Shown in pieces: positions 11,040 to 21,900 of a stretch of DNA of 64,000 nt. Origin of the DNA: Desmodesmus armatus (taxonomy: Eukaryota > Chlorophyta > Chlorophyceae > Sphaeropleales > Scenedesmaceae); contig VIIQ02000848.1 of the NCBI GenBank assembly GCA_007449985.2, positions 62,001 to 126,000 on the forward strand, given 5' to 3'. Below the pieces are notes generated by a model, which was not told the origin of the DNA, did not search any database, and worked only from the letters and a program-made list of their open reading frames with translations. Numbering within the stretch: position 1 is the first letter of the stretch; the number at the start of each line of letters is the position of its first letter. Position numbers and translations under genes: made by a program.

Positions 11040-11300
11040 GGACGCAGACACTGCCTTGAGGAGCGTGGACGCAGGAAGCAGCCGCCGATGGATGGGAGCA
11101 GCAGTGCCAGTGCTCGGCTGGAGGAGCTGGAGCGTGCCTTTGATGAGACCAGCACAGTATTTCGGTAGTTCGATGACCCTGGCTTGAATATGAACATTGG
11201 ATGCGAGGTGGAGAGGGAGCTGGAGCAACAACAACAGCAGCATTACTGTGCCCCACATACTGCACCTTGCTGAGGGCCACACTGTTCACCTAGAGTGTGG
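11040..11300 (+). CDS. possible plus-strand coding fragment (MDGSSSASARLEELERAFDE)
   Basis: Around 11070-11165 the plus strand reads MDGSSSASARLEELERAFDE, a helical, acidic segment that would fit a protein N-terminus. Further on, about 11225-11296 reads in another frame ITVPHILHLAEGHTVHLEC and ends at a GTAAGA donor-like site. The minus strand is also open here (a frame starting with a hydrophobic stretch near 11.25 kb), so strand and reality are uncertain. I do not recognise the product. Confidence 0.2.
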
Positions 11301-12150
11301 TAAGACTTGATTTCATGAAGACTGCGTGGCCTCAGCTGTTCACCCCCCAGCTTAGTGCTATTGCTGCTGATCTGCTGGCCGCAGCAGCAGCAGGTGTGCC
11401 TTGCAGCGCCCCCAGCCCTCACCTGTGGTTTCCTGAGCCAGCCTGGGCAAGTGCTGTGGCGTATGAACCTGTGCAGAATTTATGCAGGATAGTTGTGCTG
11501 TGCTGTAGGACTCACTGTGACTCACATGCATGGTGTGAGCTGCCTGGGGTGTGGGGGTGTGGTTAGAAGTTGTTGCACCGAAGTTAATGGACAGTGCTGA
11601 AACCCCCGGCAGCGCAAGCGTCGTGTTGTTGGCTGGATGGCGTCGAGGCTTGGCTGCATGGGGGCTGCATGGCTTGAGTTGTTGCCCCCCAGCTCAGTGC
11701 CCATTGCTGTTGTATGCTGGCCGCAACAGCAGCAGGTGTGCCCCACAGTGCCCTCAGAAGTCACCTGCTGTTTCTTGGTCAGCCTGAGCAGGTACCGTGG
11801 TGCATGAACCTGTGCAGTGTCTTACGTAGTTGGATCCGTTGCTTTTCAAATGACAATGTGGCCCGTGTATGTCAGTGGCAAAGCTATGTGCAATGGGAGT
11901 GCATTTGACAGGCAGTGCTGACACCCGACAGAGCAGGTGTTATGTTGTTGACTGGATGGTATTGAGGCTTGACTGCGCAGGAGCCACGCGGCCTGAGTTG
12001 TTTGCCGCCCAGCTCGGTGCCGTTGCTGTTGTACGCTGGCCGCAACAGCAGCAGGTGTGTCCCATGGTGCCCTCAGAAGTCACCTGTGGTTTTGTTGGTC
12101 AGCCTGAGTAGGTGCCGTGGTGCATGAACCTGTGTGGTGTTTTGTGTGAG
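11297..12150 (+). repeat. three tandem units of about 330 bp
   Basis: Copies at about 11330-11480, 11660-11825 and 11985-12140 share a segment that in the first copy reads on the plus strand QLFTPQLSAIAADLLAAAA before a GTGTGC donor-like site, and then a second shared block reading as CTG/GTGCATGAACCTGTGCAG. Copies 2 and 3 have lost one base in the coding-like segment, so only the first keeps the Ala-rich frame. The pattern matches the exon-edge multiplication seen elsewhere. Confidence 0.65.
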
Positions 12151-13330
12151 ACGGTCTTGTTGCTTTCCGGGTGACGAGATGGCCCGTGTGATGCCAGTGG
12201 TGAGGCTATGTGTGCTAGCAGTACAACCGGTGTGGACAAATGTGGTGCAGCAGGTTTTTGGCTTGCAAGTGCAGCGTGTTGCTTTGCAGATTGCAGGTCT
12301 CCAGGTGGCTTTGTTTTGCTCTGTGGCCCTTGCTTGTGGATTATGCCCTATGAGCCTAGTTTGGCTCCAGAAAGGGCGGTCAGGCGTGGCCCTGACCCAG
12401 TTTAGTAGTAGTAGTAGTAGTAGCAATAGCAGCGGCGGCAGTTGAGTTTCCTGCAGTCCCGTTTCAAAAGGCCGCTGAGGACTGCAGTGCAGTTCTGAGG
12501 GGTGTGTACGCACACATGTGTGTGTGTCGACAGAGGGAGTACTTGGATACATGCAAGCTCACTAAGGCTGTCCTACTAGATAGGCAAGCAACAGTGACGT
12601 AATGTGTGTGTGCGTGTTAAGCAGAGACTCTCTGCTATTCTCGGAGAATACAGATGTATCTGTGTGTGTGTGTGGGGGGGGGGTAGATCAGAAACAAGGG
12701 AGAGGGGTGGGAGTCTGGTGATCTGTGACGGTTGGGTGAGAGGGGCACATGTGAGTGAGAACACACATCTCAAGAAAGTCAGCGGCAGCAGCAGCAGATA
12801 GGGAGGTTGCACACCTGCATACAGGCGCAATGCGCATTGCTGCAGGGCATGTAGCAGCTGCAATGACCCAAAATGCCCATGAGCCTCGATATTCCCAAAC
12901 TTTCCGGTTCAAGAAGCACGTCTGAAACATGTACAGACATGCTTTCAAACTGAATTTGCCTGGGAACACAGAGGTTCATGGGCATGTTGCATTCTTACGG
13001 CTGCTATGTGCCCTGCAGCATTGAAGCGGTATAGTAGTGGGGGGCCCTGGTTGGGTGGGGAGCAGGGGGGAGGGGGGATGAAGGAACGCACAAGTGAGAG
13101 ATGGTCCATGTGAGTAGTAATATGTAAGGCCTTGTGTTCCTGCAGGCTCGGGGAGGGGGGGGGGGATGAGGAGATATTTGTTGAGCAACGAGGGGGTGTC
13201 CGCCCCCCCCCCCCCCCCCCCGCGCCCGCGCCCGCCACCGCCACATAGGCTTTGGAATCGTCAGAGAGGTTAGTCAGGAGGGTCGTGGATGAGTAAGAAA
13301 GAAAACTACAGAAAAGTCAGCGGCGGCAGT
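12151..13330. other. no supported gene; simple repeats and a shared 39-bp segment
   Basis: This stretch contains a short AGT/AGC tract (about 12403-12438), CA/TG-rich tracts, C and G runs at 12671-12682 and 13201-13220, a partial left arm of the palindrome family (about 12795-12870) and, at 12528-12566, a 39-bp sequence found again unchanged at 27860-27898. No exon chain could be built. Confidence 0.4.
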
Positions 13331-13339
13331 GCATAGATG

Positions 13340-14524
13340 GGCCCCGTAAACCCACAGTTGAAGGGCACACAGCCCCTGCAAATATTAAACAAGCCCATGG
13401 GCCCCTGTAATTGAAGGCCATCTTCACTTGCTGAGGCTCATTTGGGGATGTTCAACTATCTGCTGGTGCTGCGTGCCCTCTATTGGTGGGATTGCACAAC
13501 CCCTCTACGTGCTGGTTTGCCCTCACGCCTTCTGGTGAAAGGAGTCACGGGGAAATTTCCAGCTGCTACATGCCCTTTCCTAGTACTACTACAGAATAGC
13601 ATGGTGACGCTTCGCCCTCCCTTTCTGTGCTCGGGGGGGGGGGGGGGGGTATGAAGTGTTTGGGGGGGGGGGTATGAAGTGTTCGGGGGGGGGGGGGGGG
13701 GGGGCACCGAAGCGCGCGCACGTGCGGGAGGGGGGGGGGGGCAGGCCAGCTCTTTCGGAGGGGGGGATGGGGTGTGGGGCAATAAAGGGACTGGGGGTGT
13801 GGGTGTTAGACCATTGAGTGAGAAGGGGGCGTCAGAATGACTGAGAAGACAGACTCCAATTGAGAAAGCATCACATAGAGAGGACGCGCTCCCACACTGC
13901 TGAAGGGCACATAGCAGCAGCAACACTTGAACATGCCCATGAGCCTCTGCGATGAAAGAGTTACCCTCAGCTGAAGGGGCTCAACAGGGGATGCACGAAG
14001 TGTTACTGCTGCCACATGCTCCTCAGCAGAGCGGCGTTGCAACCCCTCTACGTGCTGCCCGACCCATCAAGCAAACGCTCTTGGTGCTTACACTAAACCC
14101 TCCCTTATGCTTATGTAGTCCTTGCACTTGACAGAACCCATGCATGTTGGAGATGCATGCAATCCAATCAGGTGATACTACCTGCTACAATGTAGCCCTA
14201 TATATAGCTATAAGGACCTGAACGGACTGTGTTTCCATAGGCTGGGCTTGGGGGGGGGGGGGGGGATGCGGGGAGGGAGGGGGGGGAGTCCGACAACGAG
14301 GGGTTGATGTGTAACATAATAGAAGGGCCACAGACATGTCATGGGCAGCAGCACATAGTGGAGATGCGCTACCACACTGCTGAAGGGCACATGGCAGCAC
14401 CAACACTTGAACACGCCCATGAGCCTTTGCGATGAAAGGGTACCTTCAGCTGCAGAGGTCCAAGACGGGCCCTCCCAAGTGATACTGCTGCTACATGCCC
14501 CTCAGCAGTGCGGCGTTGCAACCC
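13340..14524. repeat. palindromic units F, G and H of the same family
   Basis: Units at about 13340-13503 (F), 13881-14045 (G) and 14361-14524 (H) have the same design as A-E: outer arm with GAAGGGCACA.AGC, inner GCCCATGAGCC, apex with facing TGAAGG and CTTCA. G and H resemble each other most. Long G runs of the given strand (13636-13725, 14250-14285) separate them. The right arm on the minus strand reads QHVEGLQRRTAEGHVAA in H, so part of a coding exon may have been captured. Confidence 0.7.
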
Positions 14525-14588
14525 CTCTACGTGCTGCCCAATTTCAGTGCGCAAGTGCTCAAGGTGCCTGGCATTAATCTCCTCGTTT

Positions 14589-14621
<33 letters not shown>

Positions 14622-15545
14622 AGAGGGAGGCAATCGATGCTGTATAGTGGCTTGTCTAGAGCTGCCACTGCTGCTGCTGGTCCTTGCAGATATCAACGTG
14701 GTACCCAACATCTGGCATAGTGTGCTGGTGAGGCCTGCATGCAGCTCCCTGAGGGGCAGAGACAGATGGAAATGCTACAACTACTGCTTATACTTGAATT
14801 TTATTGCTTATATATTACTTATAATTTCCTATAAATAATATATTACTTGTGATCATAAGTAGTAGTCTAAAGCTTACACTGAATCAGGGCCCTGCCCGAC
14901 CCACCTTTTCAGGAGCCAAACCAGGCCCATATGGCGACAGATTCAAACACAACGTGAGAAGAGTCAGGGGTCAGACAACAAGACAGAGACATGGGGTTAT
15001 TTATCAAGAAAGATTTTTATTATCAATATTCATTATCAAATTTAGTTACAAAGTGGGGAGGGAGATCACCGCTGAGGTGCATGTAGTCCTTGCAGTGGCG
15101 GTCGCTGGTCTGGGGTACGTGGCTTGATGAAAAAGGAGTATGATACAAACCTTGAGTACTTGGGGAGACATGCATGCCAACCAATGAGTTGTAAAACCTC
15201 CTACAAGATAGTCCTACAAGGATATGCAAAGTGCTGGGGAGTGTAGGGGGAAGGGGAAGGGGGGAGGGGAAGGGGGGAGGGGAGGGGAGGGGAGGGGGGC
15301 TACAGTAGGGGCCCTTGGTACGTGAGGGGTGCCTGCAGGTGTGTTTGCTGGGTTTACAAGATCAATGTGTGGACGGGGGGGGGGGGGGGGGAGGTCTTAG
15401 GTCCCTACCAGCAATGGGACATGTCAAAGGGTCCCCCCCCCCCCCCCCGCCGGGGGCGCAGGGGGTTGACGTGATCTAGGGTGGGCCAGATTGGCTCTGA
15501 GAGAGGGTCACAAGTGAGTGCTAAAAGGATGTTGCGGAAGAGTCT
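14525..15545. other. AT-rich island and G/C tracts, no supported gene
   Basis: A CAG tract at about 14589-14620 reads Ala on the minus strand next to NEEINARHLEHLRTEI, which could be an exon of a minus-strand gene continuing into palindrome H. From about 14790 to 15060 the base composition turns AT-rich (TTTATTGCTTATATATTACT and similar), unlike its surroundings, which hints at an inserted sequence of different origin. GGGGAAGGGG repeats and long G and C tracts follow (15245-15300, 15377-15392, 15433-15448). Confidence 0.35.
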
Positions 15546-15555
15546 TTGGCGGGGG

Positions 15556-15714
15556 GTTGCGCACCTGCACTGCTGGAGGGCACGCAGCAGCCATAACAAT
15601 TGAACAGCCCCATGAGCCCCTGCAATTGACAGTCATCTTCAGTTGGAGAGGCTCACCTGAGTCTGTTCAATTGTTATGGCTGTTTGGTGCCGTTCGGCAG
15701 TGTGACTGCTCAAC
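15556..15714. repeat. palindromic unit I with a perfect 20-bp stem
   Basis: Same family as units A-H. Positions 15588-15607 (CAGCCATAACAATTGAACAG) are exactly complementary to 15663-15682, with 55 nt between them. The flanking arm parts pair imperfectly and the apex region CAATTGACAG / CTTCAGTTG gives a second short stem. The shape resembles a small-RNA precursor hairpin, but nothing in the sequence proves transcription. Confidence 0.65.
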
Positions 15715-15929
15715 TCTTTGATGTGCTCTTCTAGCAGGGAGATCAGCCTTGTCGCAGCCTGGCTTCAACAGGTGATCAAGCCAACAACCCACACATAGCT
15801 AGCAAGGGGGTTGGGGCGGTCTAGGGGGTGGGTCATTGAGTTGGGTGAGTGAGAGGAAGACTAAAGGCAAATCAAGAGCAGCTCGTAGAGACGCTGTGGA
15901 ACCGAAACTGCTGTAAGTAAAACCAAAAA

Positions 15930-16760
15930 AAAACTGCTGTAAGGGCATGCGCAACACCTGCAGCACCCCATACACCCCATGAGCCACTGCAATCGAAGGT
16001 CGTCTTCAGTTGAGGAGGCTCAACAAGGGATGCATGGGCATTGCTGGTGCACTTGCCTTTCAGACTGCGGTTGCATAACTCCTTTACATGCTGCTCACGA
16101 TCTGCGATACGTCGGGGCCCCTGAGCAGCAACGGCGGCGACAACAGTGGCAACCGCAATAGGAGCGATTGATGAGCCGTCTGTACAGATTGGTGCCACTG
16201 TTGCTACATGTACAGCTACTAGCTTGGTGAGCTGCTAGGCCTCGCAGAATGAGGTATGTGTGATCCTGGCAGTTCATGTGATCCTGACAGATTTAGTATC
16301 TGTGATGCTGGCAGTTGCGCCCACAGGAAAGACGTCCTGGGCAGATTGTCCTGGGGGCCCAGACAAACCAAACATTGAGAGGGAGAACAGTGCATGTCAA
16401 TATGAGGTGCATGTACTCCTGCAAGTGAAGGCCTGTGAGCTATAAGATTGAAGGGAATGGGGGAGGGAAGCGAGTGGGGCAGGAGGAAGGGGGCACAGCT
16501 GAGGCCAGTTGAGGAGGATTGCTGACGAATGCAGGTGTGTATGTCAGAATTGAGTGAGACGGAGGGTCACACATGAGTGGTGGGTGTGCAGCAGCTAACG
16601 AGGTCGCACAATCACACTGAACAAGACGCGTAGCACCAGCAGTAGTTGAGCAGCCCCTTGAGCCTGTGCAACTGAAGGGCGTCTTCAGCTGAAGAGGCGC
16701 AACAAGACTTACTCAATGACTGCAGGTGCTACGTGCCCATCAGCAGTAGGCTTGCACACC
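15930..16760. repeat. palindromic units J and K
   Basis: J (about 15930-16085) and K (about 16601-16760) keep the apex GAAGG.CGTCTTCAG.TGA and the mirrored outer arms. Around J the minus strand is open for a longer stretch (ending near 16198) with an Ala/Val tract, RRIADREQHVKELCNRSLKG; this is the best case in which an arm of the palindrome lies in a plausible coding exon. Confidence 0.6.
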
Positions 16761-17140
16761 CTCTCTATGTGCTCTTCTCCAAGGGTCCCAACCCCGTTGC
16801 ACTGTCACCAAAGCTGGGTTTGTGATTTGTAAAGTGTGCTCCACCCCATTGCAGCGCCAAAGACATCCGAAGCCACCTACAAGCCCCCCTGGTAAAAACA
16901 ACCACCTAAAAGGGAGCCAGAGGCTCCCACCCAGGCGTAGCCAGACACCACTCAGAACTGTCATCTGCATGCATTAAAATGCAACTACACCGGGTCAGGG
17001 AACTCATCATGATGGTGTGCGGTTCATAGGTCAAGAGAAGAGAATAAGGGGGGCCTCCCACACTCCACCGCTTCCCCAGTGCATACATGCACTGTCTGAT
17101 ATCGAAACACACCAGACGTTTGACCCCCCCCCCCTCCCAC

Positions 17141-17565
17141 CTGTTCTTGAGGGCAGCTGGCCACAGCAGCGAGCACAATGCCTCAATCTTGGCGTCATCC
17201 ACTGCTGCTCTTTCTGCATCTGCTCCTGCATCTGCTCCTGCATCTGTTGCAGCTTCTGGTGCTGTGGGGTCCGCTGCTCTTGGGGTGTCCTCGTCACCCG
17301 TCTTGTCAGTTGCACTGTCAGCACATGTGTGTGACTCAACAGCAGCTGCTCCTTCTGCTGCTTCTGGTGTTGCTGCTGCTGCTGCTAGCTCCTCCTCCGA
17401 TGCTGACTCCCATTCAGAGGATCCGGATCCTGCTGACTCGTGTTCATCAGTTTCGAGGTCTTCTGATGTTGGCTCCTGGAGTTTGATGCCAGACAAGGCC
17501 TCCAACAGAGGCATTACTGTGATCCATTCGTCACTGGGGGGATCAGGAGGTCGCTGACGAGGCAT
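17141..17565 (-). CDS. probable N-terminal exon, acidic Ala/Glu/Asp-rich protein
   Basis: From an ATG at 17563-17565 (MPRQRPPDPPSDEWITVMPL) the minus strand stays open through a strongly acidic, low-complexity region (ETDEHES, SEWESASEEELAAAAATPEA, repeated GAD) to IEALCSLLWPAALKNR, where a GTGGGA donor follows at about 17140-17135 and a G run begins the intron. The open frame continues into the intron to 16906 but with less protein-like sequence. It could be the first exon of the large gene extending to 0.5 kb, or of a separate protein. A disordered acidic N-terminus followed by a helix is all that can be said. Confidence 0.5.
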
Positions 17566-18995
17566 ATTGCTCAGCAGTATTGCCAAAAGAGCTGTTGTCT
17601 TCTGTACAGTGAATGATCAACTGCCACTGTGGGGAAGTTCGAGATGGAGCATATGACCGGGCGGGTTGTGGTCAGATCATGTTGTGCTAAAGCAAATGAA
17701 TCCTGCAAGTCGCAACTGCATACGTATCGCACCATGGGGTTTGGCTTTCGAAACCGTTTCGGACATGCCAGCCTGGTGCATTGTGCGCAATTGATTGAAG
17801 CACACCCAGCAAATACGAAGAGCCTCAAACCATATTCCGTTGGTTGACCACAACGCCACACGACTAAGCTGATCCACAGCAAGAGATCATGGATGGTGTG
17901 CTAGGATGTGCTACACAAAACAGCGGGCTGTTGCACCTGTGCCACCATGCTGCAGGTTGCTGCTATACCATTGTTCAATTAAAGGCCAATGTTTGCGCAG
18001 ATTTTCAAGGGTGGGGTGTGTGCTGGTGTGGGCTGCTGCCAACCTTGGACAGCTGCAGACGGAGCGAAGCTGCTGTGCTGCCTGCCTTTAAACACAAAAG
18101 CGACACAGGCAGTGCTCAAAGGTCAGGCCTCTCTCATATAATCGTTGGCATCGTTCATGCTGCTCTGCACTGAAGGAATTCGCGTTGCCAGCATGCTGTC
18201 CCATGGGTCGGCCAGGTGTACGGGTGATTTAAAGGCAGCAATAGCACTGGCACCTTTGCAGGGTCCATTCAACCAACTAATCTGCTGCATCTGCCGAAAA
18301 GTAACCTCAACTCCCGGCAAGACCGACAGCTCAGGACCCATGTCTGTTACCATGTCAGGTATGTCAACGGGTGTTCGAACTGCAACAGCATCCAATGGCA
18401 CCACAGCTTTCCTAGCAGCGTGTCTGATTTCTGCAGTTCTCACTGGCCGGTGCGACTTGGCGAGCTAGGTAGACCGTCCCACTGCCATCCATCCATCACT
18501 ATTCCACAGGCCCACACTGCGTGCATCGCGATCTCTTTTGCACGGTCATTGCTTTTGTTGGTCTTTGGCATTGCCTTATCGCGCCGCTCCGCGGCGATTG
18601 GTAGTCTACTGCTGAAGCTGCTACCGCTGCTCTTCGCCTGGCTCTATACGCCAGGCGTCGCCATCGTGATCAGCTAGCTTGAGACCGTGTTCAAGCAGCT
18701 GTTGCAGCCGTGATCGCCGTACGGACATCCGGCTGATGGCCGGTTCTGGCTGAGGTGTTCAAGCTGCAAGTGAGCTTTCCAGCTGTGTTGCAGCCGCTGC
18801 TGCCTGCAACAGCACCTGACAGTGTGACGTATGTCGTCAGTATGTGAGATGACCCAGCTGCAGTCCTTCTGATTGCCCGTTGAGACCTGGATACAACTCT
18901 ACTGTGTGTTGGTGCTGTTGGGTGCTGTTGCACCCCGCGCAGGTTGACAGTCTTGGTTTCAGGCATATAGCGTGTTAAAGCAACCGTAGCGATAC
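17566..18995. other. putative divergent intergenic region with short ORFs
   Basis: This 1.4-kb region lies between the minus-strand start at 17565 and the plus-strand signal-peptide exon at 18996, so it may hold two promoters. A minus-strand open frame of about 106 codons (18123-18443, with PVDIPDMVTDMGPELSVLPG) has ordinary composition and could be an exon, but no start or family could be assigned. Two small perfect hairpins, CGCCGC-TCC-GCGGCG near 18581-18595 and CGCCTGGC facing GCCAGGCG near 18635-18658, are present. Confidence 0.35.
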
Positions 18996-21900
18996 ATGAC
19001 AGCTTCAAAAGGAAGTGCAGCCTGGTCAGCTGCAGCGTTGGCAGCTTTCCTGCTGGTGCTCACTGTCTCAGGTGGGTGTGGGTTGAAACTGCTGCAGCAC
19101 AATTGGGGGTGTGCTGGGTGGGGGGGGGGGGGTAAGGCAGGAGCATGCTGCAGTTGGAGTGTGGGCATGTGGGTGAGGTGGGTGGAGGGGTGGTGCTGGC
19201 AGAAGTGAAGATGCCTGCCTGATCGGCTGCCATGCAGCAGCAATTGTGTGTGTGTGGGGGGGGGGGGGGGGGGGGTAAGGGGGGCGGGGGAAGTCACTAG
19301 GAGGGTCGGGCCACCACCAACTGGCCACTCACAGAACAGCCGGGCGGCCGATGCAAAAGCCTGACCGATGACGGTCACCTAGCAACCCTATGCCAGGAGG
19401 TGCCCAGCCGCAGTTGGCTGAAGCAGCGGCTCTCAGATTGCCTGTGCGGCTCTGGGTGTTGCCATTGATGCTGCCTGATGGTTTGTCTGACCGTCTACAT
19501 ACACGTTTGAGAGATGTGATCACACCCGTAGTCTGCTCCACTTGGTTAATGTTTCAGGGTTACCAACGGTGTCGGGGAGGAGGGGGGGGGGGTGCACCAG
19601 TAGCCACCAACTTGTTGTTTGTCCACACCATGGGCCTGATACATGGATGCAACACACATGGATGCAAGTCATGTGTTCAAAATACACACCAGCCTGGAGA
19701 CCCAGCTGCCAGGGGCTGGAGGCAATGCCTCTTTCTGAAGTACACCTATTGCAGCTGTATGTATAACCTACCACCTGCTCCTCACTTGTGTGTTGCAGGC
19801 ACGCAAGCGGCGGCAACAGCAGCCTTCAGCAGCGTAAATGATGAGCAGCACTGGAGTGCTGGCAGCATGCAGGACAGGTGTGTATCCACCGCCGCAGCAG
19901 CAGCAGTAGCACCGGTAGCAGCAGCAGCGGCAGCAGCCGTAGCACCGGTAGCACCAGTAGCAGCAACAGCGGCAGCAGCAGCGGCAACAGCGATATGGCC
20001 GTGTACACATCAGCAACAGTGACGTGAAGCGTACTACTGCAAAAAATGTTTGCGCTTTATGGAGGCACCAAGGCTTGGCCTACTACTAGCACAATGAGAC
20101 ATGAAGACAGTGGCAGCCACCAGTCAGCAGCTGCTACAGGCATTACAATCACATACACTACAGCCGGATCAACATCAGCAGTGGGATCCCTTGCCTATGG
20201 CGCACCCTGCAGCAGTGTGCAAGACTCTTCTCACTTGCTGTGCTCTGTCATGCTGTGCTGTGCTGTGCCGTGCTGTGTCGTGCTGTGCAGTGGCCATCCA
20301 GCAGTTGTGAGGAAGCTTCTGCAGGACAGGAAGTACCCACTCTCCCTTGACCCGGACAACAGGGGGTGCTACATGTACAGAGCACAAACCGGCGATACTA
20401 TTGAGCAGATGGCCAGGGACTTGGGGGTGTCTGCGGCAGACATTCGGCAGCGCAACAGCGCTAACATCGCTGACTTTTCCCGCCTCAACGGGCGCTTCGT
20501 CCAGATTTGTGACATCACCAGTGAGTGCAACAGCTTGAGGGGGGACGCAGATGTTTGAGAGCTCTTCTATCTAGGGGTGGCAGGGGGAGGACAGCAGGGA
20601 AGGAGGGGGGCGAACATTGATGGATGGGGGCCAATTGAGGTTTTGGGCGATACCATCGAGCAGATGGCCACGGACTTGGGGGTATCAGCTGCAGACATTC
20701 GGCAGCACAACAGCAACAACATCGCTGACTTTTCCCGCCTGAACGGGCGCTTCGTCCAGATTTGTGACATCACCAGTGAGTGCAACAGCTTGATGGGGAT
20801 GCAGACAGTGCAGGACTCGTATATAGGGCTGCAGGGGGGAGAGAGGGGTGCGGGGAGGGAGGGGGCCACAGAAGGGGGAGTTGGGCGACACCATTGAGCA
20901 AATGGTCAGGGACTTGGGAGTATCAGCTGCAGACACTTGACAGCGCAACAGCGCTACCATCGCTGATTTTTTCCCCGCTTGAACGGGCGCTTTGTTCAGA
21001 TTTGTGACATCACCAGTGAGTGCAACAGCTTGACGGGGGATAATAGATGCTACGGCGTTCGTATATGGTGGTGGCAGGGGGTCGGGGGGGGGGGGGTGCG
21101 GCGAAAGAGGGGGCGCACAGGGAGGGAGGGGGGGTCTGTATGGGCCAGGCGACACCATTGAGCAAATGGCCAGGACTTGGGCAGGTACGCGCTGCAAGGC
21201 ACTAATTTACCAATGACATGGCGGGGGGGGGGGGGTGGTCTGGCAGCAGACCTGCAGCAGCGCAACAGCAAACATTATCGCTGACTTTTCCCACCCAACG
21301 GGTGCTTCATTTGCAACATCACCATTGAGTGCAACAGCTTGATGGGGGACGCAGGTGGTTCAACGCAGACATGGCTGCAACAGAGGGCATCATGCTCTCT
21401 CCCGCCAAAAACACACGCACCAACCACCTGTATGTCTCCCTTGCTGTCTGCTGCCGTGACGTGTTGTTTTCACTGCAGACATGGCCGCAACGGAGGGCAT
21501 CACCAATGCCCCTGGCCCCCGTCTATCTTCAGCAGCCCCTCGTGTGGAGCCCCCACCACCCACGCCACCACCACCCCCACCACCAGCACCCAAGCCCGAG
21601 CCTCCACCCCCACCCCCAGCTTTGCCTGTGGTAGTGCCTGCAGTGGTGCCTGCAGCAACAACAGTGACCACAGCACCACAGGCAACGACAGTGACCACGG
21701 CACCACAGGCAACAACTGCGGTCACAGCTCCTCAGGCAACAACTACCACCACACCTCAGGTAAGGGGTTCTGGGGCTAGTGTGTCCTTGGAAAACCGTTG
21801 CTGTCTCTCTTGAATTTGTTGTTGTGTTGTCGGGGTTCGGGGTTTGAGTTGGGTTCTTTCTGTGGTTGCAATGAATCACTCTCTGGCTGCGCTTATGGGT

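Noticed and set aside
10542..11282. 246-codon minus-strand ORF with a hydrophobic start
   Set aside because: It runs through a palindrome unit, begins at a non-ATG codon, and other frames are equally open; composition does not favour a real gene.
9731..16760. CRISPR-like array
   Set aside because: The repeats are long, palindromic and diverged, spacers are not of uniform length, and the window is eukaryotic.
20640..21330. Three additional LysM domains
   Set aside because: They lack the first strand and contain stops or frameshifts; treated as decoy exon edges.
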